The notes below the pieces were generated by a model that saw only the letters and a list, made by a program, of their open reading frames with translations, made no database searches and had not been told where the DNA came from. From positions 87,600,547 through 87,664,546 of the forward strand of contig CAMGYJ010000005.1 of the NCBI GenBank assembly GCA_946122785.1: a stretch of DNA of 64,000 bases. Reading direction: 5' to 3'. Made by a program: the position numbers and the translations under genes. This document shows, piece after piece, positions 45,740 through 56,700 of this stretch (position 1 is the stretch's first letter; every line of letters starts with the position of its first letter). This stretch comes from Linum tenue. Its lineage: Eukaryota > Streptophyta > Magnoliopsida > Malpighiales > Linaceae.

Positions 45740-45970
45740 GAATGGTTTTTGCATTACCCGACCTTGGGCATCATTTCCCCTGTCGGGTAATTCAGTGGTA
45801 AACCCGGGGATTTTGCCTTGGATCTCAGGGATTTGTCAGATTTTTCCCTAGGCTTCAAACCATAATCCCCGGCCGGGTAATTCAGTGGGTGGCCCGGGGA
45901 TTAGCCCCTGCTTCTTTCCCTGGGCGCATAATCGACCACGAGGATTTCTCTCTGCACTTTAAATACCGAA
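45740..45970 (+). promoter_or_regulatory. Internal CCCGG/CGGGTAA motif array and TATA-like word
   Basis: ATTACCCGACC, GTCGGGTAATTCAGTGG, CCCCGGCCGGGTAATTCAG and TGGCCCGGGGATTA are followed by TTTAAATA at 45958-45965, then TTACCCGATCGGGTAA just downstream (45981-45996). These are the same words as in U3 of this element's own LTR, but upstream of its env-like ORF. A second promoter is an inference. Confidence 0.45.
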
Positions 45971-46439
45971 ACCCAACATTTTTACCCGATCGGGTAACTT
46001 TTCTCTCACCAGGATTCTTTGGATATCGCCAAAAACTCGAACCCTTTAACCTATTTTCTTCCAAATCACCCCTTCCCTTTCACCAAACACAAAACCACAA
46101 CCACCACTCTCTTCCCCAGACCTATGCGACCATGCGCCGCCCTTACCTAGTCGGTTTGTATGAATGTTGGGTAATGAATTTAAGTATCTTTCCTGATTTG
46201 ATTAGTTAGGGGTGTGAATTGTGAATTCCTTGACCTTGTTAGATTGTGTGTATGTCGAGTTATTGGATACCTGTGCATGTTAGTCCTGGTATCGCAGCTG
46301 ATATGTTACTGCTTTCAGTTGGAATATTATTGTTTGTTCAACCTGCATCCCCATTGTTATGCTTAAGTGTGGGGGAAATTTTTTTCTCCCGATATGATGT
46401 GCTAACAGGTTTGGAGCGGTGGTATAGTGTGTTTCATTG

Positions 46440-48390
46440 TGCAGGATGATAGCCTCCCACCACATGTTCTTGAATCATCTACGACATACGGAGTACAACA
46501 AGCAGTTCCACTTGGTCAGCGATGGGGAGATTCAGAAATACTACTACCTTGACATTGACGCCCTCCGCCCGATCAACTGCCATGCTGCCATCCAGACCAT
46601 CATCACCAATCGGATGTGGCACAAGCTGCTTCGCCTCCATGCCCCCACCTACAAGGAGCTGGTCATTAAGTTAAACTCTACGTTCAGCTAAAAACTACCT
46701 CTCATGTCACCTCTTCAAGGTCGTTACCTTTCTCCTTGGGGGTGTTGATCATTCAATTAGCCTCCAGCACTTGGCAGTCGGTAGAACTGGCAATCGGTTC
46801 GGGTTGGGTAATTTCGAGTTGGGGACTTCGGTTACGGGTCGGGTCATGTTTGGTTGGCTGATTTCGAGTCAAATATTGACCCAATCTGTTTGGTTTATGG
46901 TCGGGTTACAGGTCATTTCGGGTTATGAGCGTTCTTAGAAACAATATCAAACATGCTTCATATTTTCTTAAAGAACACAAATTTTCACATATGCATGACA
47001 ATAGTTTACCTAGCACATGTCAATTAACATATTCCCAAATCCTCCCACACTAATGAAACGAAATATAAATTGCGCAAATCATCAAAAAACAATCACAAGA
47101 GTAATACTACTACAAGAAACACATGATATTTGATTATCCTTAAACTCCAAACATGTCATTCAAATCCTTATGATTTTTTTTAAACATATCACAAATTTCA
47201 TGTTATCATATTTTGGGAGTGATATATAAAATGTAACGGGTCTAATGGGTCGAACAGCTAACACACCCAACCCGAACCAAAAAATCACGAGTTATTGGGT
47301 TTGGGTCATTCGGATTTCGGGTTACAAAAATTTCTAGTTTTTAGGTGATTTTGGGTCGAGTCAACGGGTCGGGTTATAATTTGCCAGGTCTAGCAGTCGG
47401 GCTTGGAGTGCATCAGTGCAATACCGACTACCATCAAATCGAGATGGCGAATTCGAGGGATGTGGATATCTTTGCCTTCTACTAGTATATATGTTTACCG
47501 GAAGGCCGTGGAATCCCGTTCGAGCCTGGGTAGACTAGTGGCCCATCATTCACCTCGTCTTGTGTCTGTCCATCACTCCCAACACCTCTACATCTTACAA
47601 TATCACCAAGCGGGTCCTATAATTCATTTTCACGATGCAGTTCGAGGATTGCCCCCTTCATTTGGGGTTGGTCATCTCCAACACCTTTGAAAATAGCCAG
47701 TGTCATCTGGAGAAGCTCTTTTGTGGGCCGTTTATCACTCTCCTCGCCCAGGAATACGACGTAAACTTCACTGGCCTCACAAACTGGTTTGCCAAGGGTG
47801 AAGCAACAACATTGAGCCTCGCTATACTACGCGGCCAAGGGTTGGTAGTGAAAATTGATGGCTATGAGTGGATTAAAGGCCTTAGTCTTCCCCTCGACAC
47901 TCCTTCAAAGAGAGATGATTTGGAAGATGGTGATGGGGAGGCCACCATAGAGTCAAAGGAGCCGCTCTCTCCACCTGAGGATCTTCCCCCACGATAGAGA
48001 TTGGAGCGAGGTGAGTTCTCCACCGGTCCTTCTATACCGTCGATTGAGTTTTTCACATATCACTTTCAGCAGCTGGACATACAGAACCAGCAGCTCCAGT
48101 TATAGAAGTAGTATTGGGCTCAGCAAGCGCGGTATACTAGCCACATGGATCAATATGACCTTTGCTTGGATCGGATAAAGACACAGCAGGGCGTGCTCCT
48201 TGCCTGTATTGAGCGCTAGTGGGACTGGAGTCCTCGAATGATGTAGGTTCAGTAGCTCCTGGTCCAGCAGGTCCAGGGGCAAGCCACCTTCACCACTCCA
48301 AGGAGAACTCCCCACCCCAGACGCCACCCCCGCCCCCGCAAGGCGATGATGCATTCGTGGACGACATCAACTTCACCGAACTCTGAGCTT
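46440..48390 (+). pseudogene. Athila env-like ORF pseudogene in element B
   Basis: Preceded by CTTAAGTGTGGGGGA (46360-46375). Reads HHMFLNHLRHTEYNKQFHLV and LLRLHAPTYKELVIKLNSTF (to 46688), then after the hAT insertion CGPFITLLAQEYDVNFTGLT (47725-47790) and GYEWIKGLSLPLDTPS, an acidic stretch, and FTYHFQQLDIQNQQLQL, which looks coiled-coil. This matches the layout of the Athila ORF after pol (PF03078-type), also seen in fragment D. Stops at 47995 and beyond. The function of the family is unknown; an envelope role is only suggested in the literature. Confidence 0.7.
46782..47392. mobile_element. Non-autonomous hAT element, 611 bp
   Basis: Exact 8-bp target duplication GCAGTCGG (46774-46781, 47393-47400). 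Ends TAGAACTGGCAA and, from the other side, TAGACCTGGCAA. Subterminal GGTTCGGGTTGGG and inverse words. Inserted in the env-like pseudogene of element B. Confidence 0.92.
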
Positions 48391-49242
48391 TTTCATAATC
48401 AGGGACTTCATCCTGTGTTTTTTCTTGTGGTTGTGTTTGTTTTCTTTGAGTGTGGAGTGTGAACTTGATAATTGTGTTTTTATGATTTCATTTCTTTTTA
48501 TTATTTTGTGTCCATCAGGCTAACAATTGTTCTTAAAAGTTCCATGTTCTAGTGGTTGTTTTATCTAAGTTTGTGTTCTCTGTTGACTGGTCCCTCTTCT
48601 AGTCTGCTCCTGCTGACTGGTCCCTTCTCCAGTCCAACCAACATGCATTATGTTCCAGTAAAATCCTTCCCCTATTCTTTTTGTGCTCCATTGCGAGCAA
48701 TGTCAATCTTAAGTGGTGGGGGGGGTGTTTCTTCTTTAGTGAGGAACAACGCACTTGAAGCCCTCAAATTAAAAAATTTAGACCGTGGAATAGGCTTCAA
48801 GCACACACATAATAGCCAAGTCTTTAGAGTGATATGCAACTGATTCGGGTCCAAATGTACACATTTGATCCCTCATTTCTTATTCGTTTAGCTTAGTATT
48901 TCATCGTTCCTCGAGACAGTGCCTCGTAACAGTGAAGTGCAGGCGTCCAGGAAGCAGCCACAGTTCACGGTCAAACAAGGGAGTTCACGGTCTCCTAAAA
49001 CCATGAACTAGAGCCACAAACCATGAACATCAAGCAGTCCAACGCGGTTTCGGAGGTTATTGACGCTAAGGGAGTTCACGGTCGGTATTGCTTGCAACGG
49101 TCCATGTATTGATTGCCAATAGCCATTGAGAATTCTCACTTTGTGCCCTTTGAGTTGTCCCCAAAGTATTTGTGTAGGTTGAAATATTACCTTGTGTGAA
49201 ATGGTTTGCTTGGGGACAAGCAAACGTCTAAGTGCGGGGGAG

Positions 49243-50809
49243 TGATTCAGGCCTAATTGTACATGTTTTGCCCCCGTTTTACTTAGGTGTTTGTTCCAAA
49301 TTCACTCCTAAAATGTTGGTTTTACGCTAGGTTCTTCTTGTTTTAGTGTGTTTCAGGATTTAACAGGTGAAACCAGCCTCGGAGTCGAAAGTTGGGCGAA
49401 AAGGATAGAAAACCGAGAGAAGAGGTGAAAAAGGGCCAGTTCACGGCCATCCGAGGAAGTTCACGGTCTTGCATAACCGTGAAGAAGATCCCTTGACCGT
49501 GAATCGCGAGGCGTCAAGAGCCAAAACAGAGGTTACTGGCGAAAGGTGAGTCGCTAAGACCGTGAACGAAGGTCGTTGACCGTGAACATAAGAGATTGAA
49601 GCGGTGCGTTTTGGCGCACGCCTGAAATTCACGGACGCGTTTTGTGGTTCAAGGCTGTGAACTAAGGCCGTGAACTGAGCTCGTCTCTGGTTTAAATGAT
49701 GAGATGAAAGGAGGAGAGAGGGGAGAGCCCACTTTGTGTTAAAAGCCTTCTTCAGATTTCTAGAGAGAGAAACACGAACCAAGGAAGAAGAAGGCTAGGG
49801 TTTTGCTTCAAGGTGGATTTTTGGAAGATTTCCTCCAAGGAAAGCTCAACACAAGGGCCAAGGAGATTGTGAGCATCCTCCAAGATGGTTTCCTCTTCTT
49901 CTCTTTGTGTTTTCCCCATTTCTAGCATGGAGTAGATCTCCTTTCACTTGGGTGTTGTGAAACCCTAACTATACCATGTAGTTTCTTTTATGTGAATTGA
50001 ATGATTGTCATTGGGTATTGTTTAATTCAATGATTGAGGTATTTTTCAAAATTGATTGTGCATGCTTATGCTTAGCAACCTAAGGGTTGTGCATGTTTTG
50101 TGCTTAGCATCCTTAAGTTTGTGCATCTTGGTGCTTAGCAACCTAAGGATTGTGCATAATTGTGCTTAGCACCCTTACGTTTGTGCATGTTGGTGCTAGC
50201 AATCTAATTAGCCACCTTAACCTAGCTTAGAGAGGAAAATCCCCCTTCCAAGGGAGACTCAATCGAGTTGGTTTTCCTTCAGCTTTTAAGCCACCTAACT
50301 AGGTTAATTTAGGGCAACCCTCATTGTTGAATTAAGCAAATAGGTTAATTGTGATTAAGCCGTCCGACCTTTGAGTTGAGTGAGGGAGTAAGTCAATTAC
50401 CAATTGCCTAAACTGAGAGGGTCGAGTGACACAGCCTTTAATGTTCACCTCGGTTTAGCAATTGAGATTGTGGTCCTTGCCATATATGCATACTTCTGCA
50501 GTTCGCGATTACCTTGCCCAAAACAATCGTTCCAATTCACATATCATGGTAGTAGTTAGGGGGAAGCGACACCCGAGTGATCCTTCCACAAAAGAGTTTT
50601 CTAACCCATTTACCTTTGCTTTATTTTGTTATAATTAGCAAACTTTGAAACCAAAACATTGTTGCTAGATAATGATTTCAACAATTGAAGCAGAGGTAGA
50701 CGGACCAGCCCGGGTTGATATCTAAATACTTGCTCTACACTGCACCCGACTAGAGTTTAAAACTTGGATTCTAGTCAGGATTTTTTGTGGTGTAGTTTCG
50801 TGCGAGTCA
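49243..50809 (+). repeat. 3' LTR of element E
   Basis: 1,567 bp, TGATTCAGGCCTAATTG...CGTGCGAGTCA. The U3 array TTCACGGCCATCC, TTCACGGTC, GACCGTGAATC, GACCGTGAAC is at 49440-49680. Minisatellite of five ~31-bp units at 50054-50205. Confidence 0.9.
50054..50205 (+). repeat. LTR minisatellite, five ~31-bp units
   Basis: Same unit as in element C (29150-29265) with one extra copy, TTTGTGCATCTTGGTGC..., between its second and last two units. Confidence 0.8.
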
Positions 50810-50829
50810 TCCGCTTTTTTTAAAATTTG

Positions 50830-51015
50830 CTGAAACCGCCCATTTTGTTCTCATACGATTTAAATCCCGATTTTGGTATGATTTTACGATTTTATTCCCG
50901 ATTTTAAACGATTTTAAGGTCCACCGATTTTATAGTAAAATCAGGATCAGAATCCTAAGTAAAATCTTAAAATCCTACGATTTTACGATCAAAATCCCGA
51001 TTTTGACTGCTTTGG
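50830..51015. repeat. Dispersed AT-rich repeat, copy 2
   Basis: Second copy of the repeat at 440-627, same orientation and same closing word GATTTTGACTGC. Confidence 0.6.
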
Positions 51016-52260
51016 TCACCTCTACTTCATTCTCCTTATCCATATCCTAGCTCTTGCCAAACTCAAAACTCTTTGTTTAGTCTCTTTGTTCTATATTAAA
51101 CAATCAAATCTAATTTATATATTAATTATAAATTATAAAGGTAATTAAGTTCGTATTTGATAATACTGATTGAGATACCAAAGTACCGATTGGGATACCA
51201 AAATATTTAGGGATTGAGATTAGGATACCGAAATTATTTAGGGATTAAGATTGATTCTAGAGTGTAATTCGGTATTCGGGATTTCGGTATTTGGTATTGG
51301 GATAGCGATATCGTACCGATTTCCACCCCTAGCGTTGGTGAGCAAGAAGGTGGTGAGCTTGTCTCTTTTCTTCCCCACGATCTTCTCACGAGGTGAATTG
51401 GGGGAGAGTGGGGAGCAAGCTAAACGTCGCCATTGAAGTGACGAGAAGAAGGGGGGAGGAGGGATGTGTTCTGTTCTCTACCGGTGAATGGGAGGGATGG
51501 AACAGATGAATTAAATTATCAATTTTAATGCAGTTTCACACAATTAAATTATAATTTTAAGGGATAATTGGGTTATTTTCCACTTCACTTAACGACCATT
51601 TCACAGAATGTTTAACGGAATGGTATTTTTGTGATGTGCTGATATTAGAAGGGTATGTTTGTGCAAAAATATAGTGCATGGACACGTTTGTTAATTTGAA
51701 ATAGTAGAAGGGGACAAAATGTTATTAACCCTTTATTAAAAGTACATAATGTCATGTGAACTTCATATTTTGAACTTTACCTAAGTTTAGTATGGAAAAT
51801 TCATTTCAAAAGACTATATATTATATAATTAGTAGTTATTCAGGTCAATCGGGTGAGGGTTCAGGTTGGATAAATTGGGTCACAGGTCAGTCAGATTTGG
51901 GTCAATCGGCTTACGGGTTTATTTGTGTTGTGTATCGTTTAGGTTCGGGTTAATCGAGTTGTGGGCCAATCGAGTTGCAGGTCGGATTGATTGGACGGGT
52001 TACTTGGCCGGGTTTTGTTTTGACACCTCTAATCGTACCGGCCGGTTCAAGAAATATAGGATACGGGTCCAAACCGATAGACGATTTTAACAGTAAAAAC
52101 AATTAAATTATTATTTTAGTACAACATTAATTTTTCAACCTAACCTCGAATGTGATTAATTTTTTTATTTTTTAACGGTACAAACCTTTTGTAACAATCA
52201 TCTGTCATTGTGGTTATTATTATTATTATTATTTTGAATAATATTGTTATTGTGATTGAT
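51016..52260. other. Intergenic with eroded DNA-transposon ends
   Basis: 51165-51335 has repeated ACCGAT/TCGGTATT words and ends CCACCCCTAG, like a worn hAT end. 51840-52035 is rich in GGGTCAATCGG/CGGGTT words, another hAT-like remnant. 51560-51735 may be a Mutator-like MITE but the inverted repeats are weak. A TTA microsatellite is at about 52214-52233. No gene. Confidence 0.45.
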
Positions 52261-52299
52261 CGGGCTTTTTTTTTTTTTGTGCTTTCCCCTTAAAATTAT

Positions 52300-53714
52300 C
52301 CAGTTCAGGCAAAAAGAACTGAAAGAAGGTACAGCCTGTCCGGGCCGCTCGGATCCACGTGTCACCAGGCGGGGCCCTGTCCTTGCAGATCTAGCAGGAT
52401 CACAGAAGATTGTGCAGCGAGGACTTGTATGCTCGGCTTTTGATTTTGTCCACGGCGGCAGAGCTCGGCAGTCCTACGTGGAAGCTGGGGAACGGTCCGA
52501 ACCCGAACCTCTCGCTCCCATCCACATGAAAAAAGGGAAACTAAGCTAGTCACTCGTTTACTTGCCTGCTCTCTCGCGCTCTCTCTCTCTCTCGTCAATC
52601 AATAATCAATCCTCTTTTCCTTTCTTTCCTCCTAACCCAATAATAATATCTTCTTCTTCTTCTTCTTCTTCTGCTTCTTCAACTTCTAGTCTTTCCTCTT
52701 TCTTCTTCCACCCGACAGGAGGGTCGGCGGCAACATTTTACTCATATGTCTCTGTTTCAGACTCCTCTCAGGCCCTTTCTCCCGCCAAGCAAATTAAATT
52801 CCACCACCAATTTCCGTGATTTCCTATATTTTGCTCCCCCTTTCTTCCTCTAATCTCTGTAAATTCGGCCGGAGACTGATATTAGTTACTAGTTAGGTTT
52901 AAGGCTAATTGGTTAGGTCTGACTCCTGGAGGAATCGAGCTCGGGTAATAATTAGTTGAATGGCGGGTGAATGAAGGCTCTCTGCTGTGCATAATCAGCC
53001 TCCGGTCCGGTTTCAATTTGGTTGGACCTCTGTGTTTTTTGCTTATCATGTTGGACATGGAGATTTGTTTACCCGTTTCTCTATTTCTGCTGTCTGCTTT
53101 TCCTTACCTAATTCACGATTGGTTCTGGCTCCGCCAGTTTGTTTGCTGAAATTGAGATTGTGCTGGATTAATTGGTCCATGGGTTGCTGCTTGTTTCGGA
53201 TCGAGATTTGTGGCTAGAAGACCGCTGAGGGACCTTTTTAGCTTCGTATTAGGGTTTTGATGTGCTTGATTTCATTTGGTGTGATGTTTTGTTTTGCATG
53301 TGAGACCTGTTTCATTTCTGGCTGGTTGCTAAGTAGCTAGGATGGGGCGATCTGGTTTCTCTTTTGAGTCTTTTGAATACAAGTTCTTCATCTTTCCGGT
53401 TGTTGAACGGTTAGATATTTAGCTATTTCCATGGGGTCCTCTGCTTTTGCAGGGTAAATTCAAGTACAAGTATAGTGGATGCCGGCGATAGCCAAATTGG
53501 GTGTGCTGTGTTTGCTGCTGGGGTCATCACTGTATTGCCCTGTGATTCCCACTTTTTAAAACTGGGTTCAGCTGTATACATTCTGGTGAGGTTGTGTTAT
53601 TGAAGGTGAACACCATTCTTTTTGTGGGCTTAAGAGGATGTACCGATGTTCGCTGTTGGGTGTTCCTAATCATAGTTATTCATCACTCTTGTATATTGAC
53701 AGAAATTGTGCTAG
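52300..53714 (+). promoter_or_regulatory. PRR7-like gene promoter and 5' UTR with probable intron(s)
   Basis: A G-box CACGTG within CCACGTGTCA is at 52356-52361 and a TACGTGG word at 52475-52481; G-boxes are known input sites for light and clock bZIP/bHLH factors. A CT-rich leader starts near 52560 with a TTC microsatellite at 52650-52680. The word ATTGACAG ending at 53702 is a good 3' splice site just before the ATG, so at least one intron lies in the 5' UTR; donor and TSS cannot be fixed. I see no evening element. Confidence 0.6.
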
Positions 53715-56700
53715 ATGAAAGTTGATGGGGATGGAGATAACGGTGGTAGGGTACTTAATCACCTGCAGCTACCCAGTGTGAACGAGAGGGGTATTGAGGA
53801 TGGAGTTGTGAATAAAGATCAGAATTCAGTTGAAATTGGTGTCTGCAATGACATTGAGAATGTGAAAGATCAGCATGCTGGGATCATTCAGGTCCCAGCT
53901 CCAATCCAAGTACCACAGCAACAACAATCTCAAGGGACATCAGTATGTTGGGAAAGGTTCCTTCACCTTAGAACACTCAAGGTTCTGCTCGTGGAAAATG
54001 ATGATTGTACCCGTCATGTTGTTGCTGCCCTTCTTCGTAATTGCAGCTATGAAGGTTAGTTGGATAAGTTCTTGACCAAATACTAATGAAATTGAGGCCA
54101 GGATTACAGTTTTGTCCTTTTAGCATGTGTTCGTGTGGTCCTTCCCCGCAGTATGGTAAACTGGAGCATCAGAATATGAGTTGTTTTCATGGAACATATT
54201 TTCTTCCATTTGAGGCTGTTTGTTGAACTTCCATATTTATGAAGATACATACAGAACTTAAGAGATGCATTAATATAGTTGGAGTTGTTAATTAACCATA
54301 TGCTGTTAGTCCCTATCACATAATTTTGAGTTCTTAATCACAGTCTTCAAAATGGCACTCCATTGTTCTAGTTCCCCATTTGAATAACCTCAAAGTTGCC
54401 TTCTTTGACATCTTGATATTTATAACCTCAAATATTCTACTCACTCCAGTTATTGAAACGTCAAATGGAGTGCAAGCTTGGAAGATACTAGAGGACTTGG
54501 CCAATCATGTTGACATTGTCTTGACTGAAGTTGTCATGCCTTTTGTGTCTGGGGTGGGTCTTTTGTGCAAGATAATGACACATAAAACACGCAGAAATGT
54601 TCCTGTAATCAGTAAGTGTACTTTTAGTCATTCTTTCATGAGACGTAATATTATGATTCCATCGAATAGATACTTTTAACTGTGTCTTTTCTGATGAGAT
54701 TTGTGCAGTGATGTCTTCCCACGACTCAATGGGTTTGGTCTTCAAGTGCCTTTCAAAAGGTGCTGTTGATTTTTTAGTCAAACCTATACGAAAGAATGAA
54801 CTTAAGATTCTCTGGCAGCATGTTTGGAGAAGATGCCATAGTGTGAGTACCTGAAATTTCTAATTCATACTATTACAACCCTGAAAAGTTCTTATGCATA
54901 CTTGGCATTCTTATCGGTTGTCATTACAAAAAAAAAAAAAAAAAACTTAGGTTACCACTTCTTTTGGCCAGTGCACCAGTGGCCTGAAAGTTGTAATTTC
55001 CTTTTGAAAATGGGAATGCATCATGCTTCATTTTTCCTCAGGATCTTGTATTTCTAATGTGGCAGTGCTCAATCGCATCTAATATCCCATCATGTAGAGT
55101 GTTATTGCTCTATTCAAAGTGAATCAAAAGGACTCCACTTTTGGGCTGAGCAAGTGATTGCTTTCTTTTCCTCAGTCTAGTGGCAGTGGTAGTGAAAGTG
55201 GCAGTGGTACTCAAACTCAAAAGTCTGTTAAGTCAAAAAATGTTGAGAAATCGGGCAACAATGCCAGCAGCAATGATGATGATGATGATGGGAGCTTTGG
55301 TTTTAATGTTGGTGATGGAAGTGATGATGGAAGTGGTACACAGGTATGCTTGGTGTTCAAGCTTCCTATTTTCTTTTTGCTTCAAATATGTTATGTGAAA
55401 ATGAACTCGAATAGCAGTAGTTGGGGCTTTTTAAGTCAATAAGACGAGTATTCATTTAATTCAATTTGCAAGTTATTTGGTATTTCACGGAGGAATAGAA
55501 AATGGAATGAAAAAGAGCAGTTTATTTCATTCATGGACAATCAATGGGCTTTGAGTAGCTTTGATTGAATTAAATCCATGCGAATGTTTCTAATGAATAT
55601 GCAAGGGAATCTTGATATGAATGGGAATCTTGATAGTACAATGTTATGAAACGTCCGTGGATTGTTAAGAAATATATGGGTCATGTCTTATGGCTTATGC
55701 AGATCTCAGTTAGGTTTTAGTTTCTATATCATGATGAGCTTCTAATCTGATAGTTAGAAATGAGTACTGACTGAAAAAGTATTAAATAAAAATTTCTGCA
55801 GAGTTCTTGGACAAAGCAAGCTGAAGAGGTGGAGAGCCCTCGAGCTTTGCCTCAATGGGATCAAGTTGCTGAGCGTCCTGACAGCACTTGTGCCCAAGTC
55901 ATTCACTCAAATGGTGAAATATCCGGTAACAAACAAGTTCCTGTATCCAATGGAAAGGAACATAAAGAGGAGCAACAACAACTTGGTATTACAGAAGTTC
56001 TGGATTGTCCTTTGTTTTTCGTTCATTCATTCGTTTGCTATTTATTTATTTTTTGCGTGGAGCCTCATCTGATATAAGTTACTGTATTTCTTTTTATTCC
56101 TTCAGAGAATACTACTATTGTTAAAGATCTTCAAATTGAAGTGCCATCAAAGCCAGAGTTGCAACTCAAGTATGCAGCTGCTGAGGATCAGAAGAAACTT
56201 GCAGGAACAAGGCCAAGTAATCCGGTTGAGCAAGGGTGTAACGTATTTGATGAGAATGACAGCAAGGAACTGCTAGATATTAATAGTGCAAATAATTTTC
56301 AATGTGAAGTTGGTAGGCCAGCTGGCCTCACTCATAATGCTAATGAAGCATACATGGACACTACAGAATGTAAGATCTCAGATACCGTAGTCAAGGGCAG
56401 TACTGACCCTAAGGGAACAGCGGCATCATTTGAAGTAAATTTGAAGAGAGTTAGAGGAAGCAAAGATGTTAAAAAGAGTAATCAGGATGAACGCAATGTA
56501 CTAAGACGTTCAGACTCTTCAGCCTTCTCAAGGTATTTTTAGGTCCTGGAAAGTACACCTGAATTATGAGTTTTGCTATTTTATACTGTCCAAAAATCCT
56601 GAATACTAATGTTTTCTGCCTTGACATCACAGGTACAATGCAGCAGCTTCAAATACATATAAGGCTACTTGGGGCGGGAACTCCCAAAGCAGTCCTCCTG

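Larger units (their letters stand above)
40604..48840 (+). mobile_element. Ty3/gypsy Athila-type element B, internally deleted
   Basis: 5' LTR 40604-41945, degraded gag-protease-RT and integrase (41950-45716), a promoter-like motif array (45740-45970), an env-like pseudogene (46440-48390), a G-tract after GCGAGCAATGTCAATCTTAA (48693-48727), then it is cut by element E. The PBS and first part of gag are deleted next to the LTR, and most of RT, all of RNase H and the integrase N-terminus are deleted near 44750-44800. A hAT element sits at 46782-47392. No 3' LTR. Confidence 0.88.
48841..50809 (+). mobile_element. Athila-type element E: two LTRs fused by internal deletion
   Basis: 48841-49083 is the first ~243 bp of an LTR (TGATTCGGGTCCAAATG..., with TTCACGGTC words). 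It is joined at GTTCACGGTCGG to the last ~155 bp of an Athila interior (TCGGTATTGCTTGCAACGGT, homologous to 25163 of element A), PPT AAGTGCGGGGGAG, and a full LTR 49243-50809. All coding sequence is gone. No target duplication is seen (GCAAC versus TCCGC). Confidence 0.85.

Noticed and set aside
51560..51735. Possible Mutator-like MITE
   Set aside because: The right end GGGTTAATAACATTTTGTCC looks convincing, but the left end does not match and no target duplication was found.
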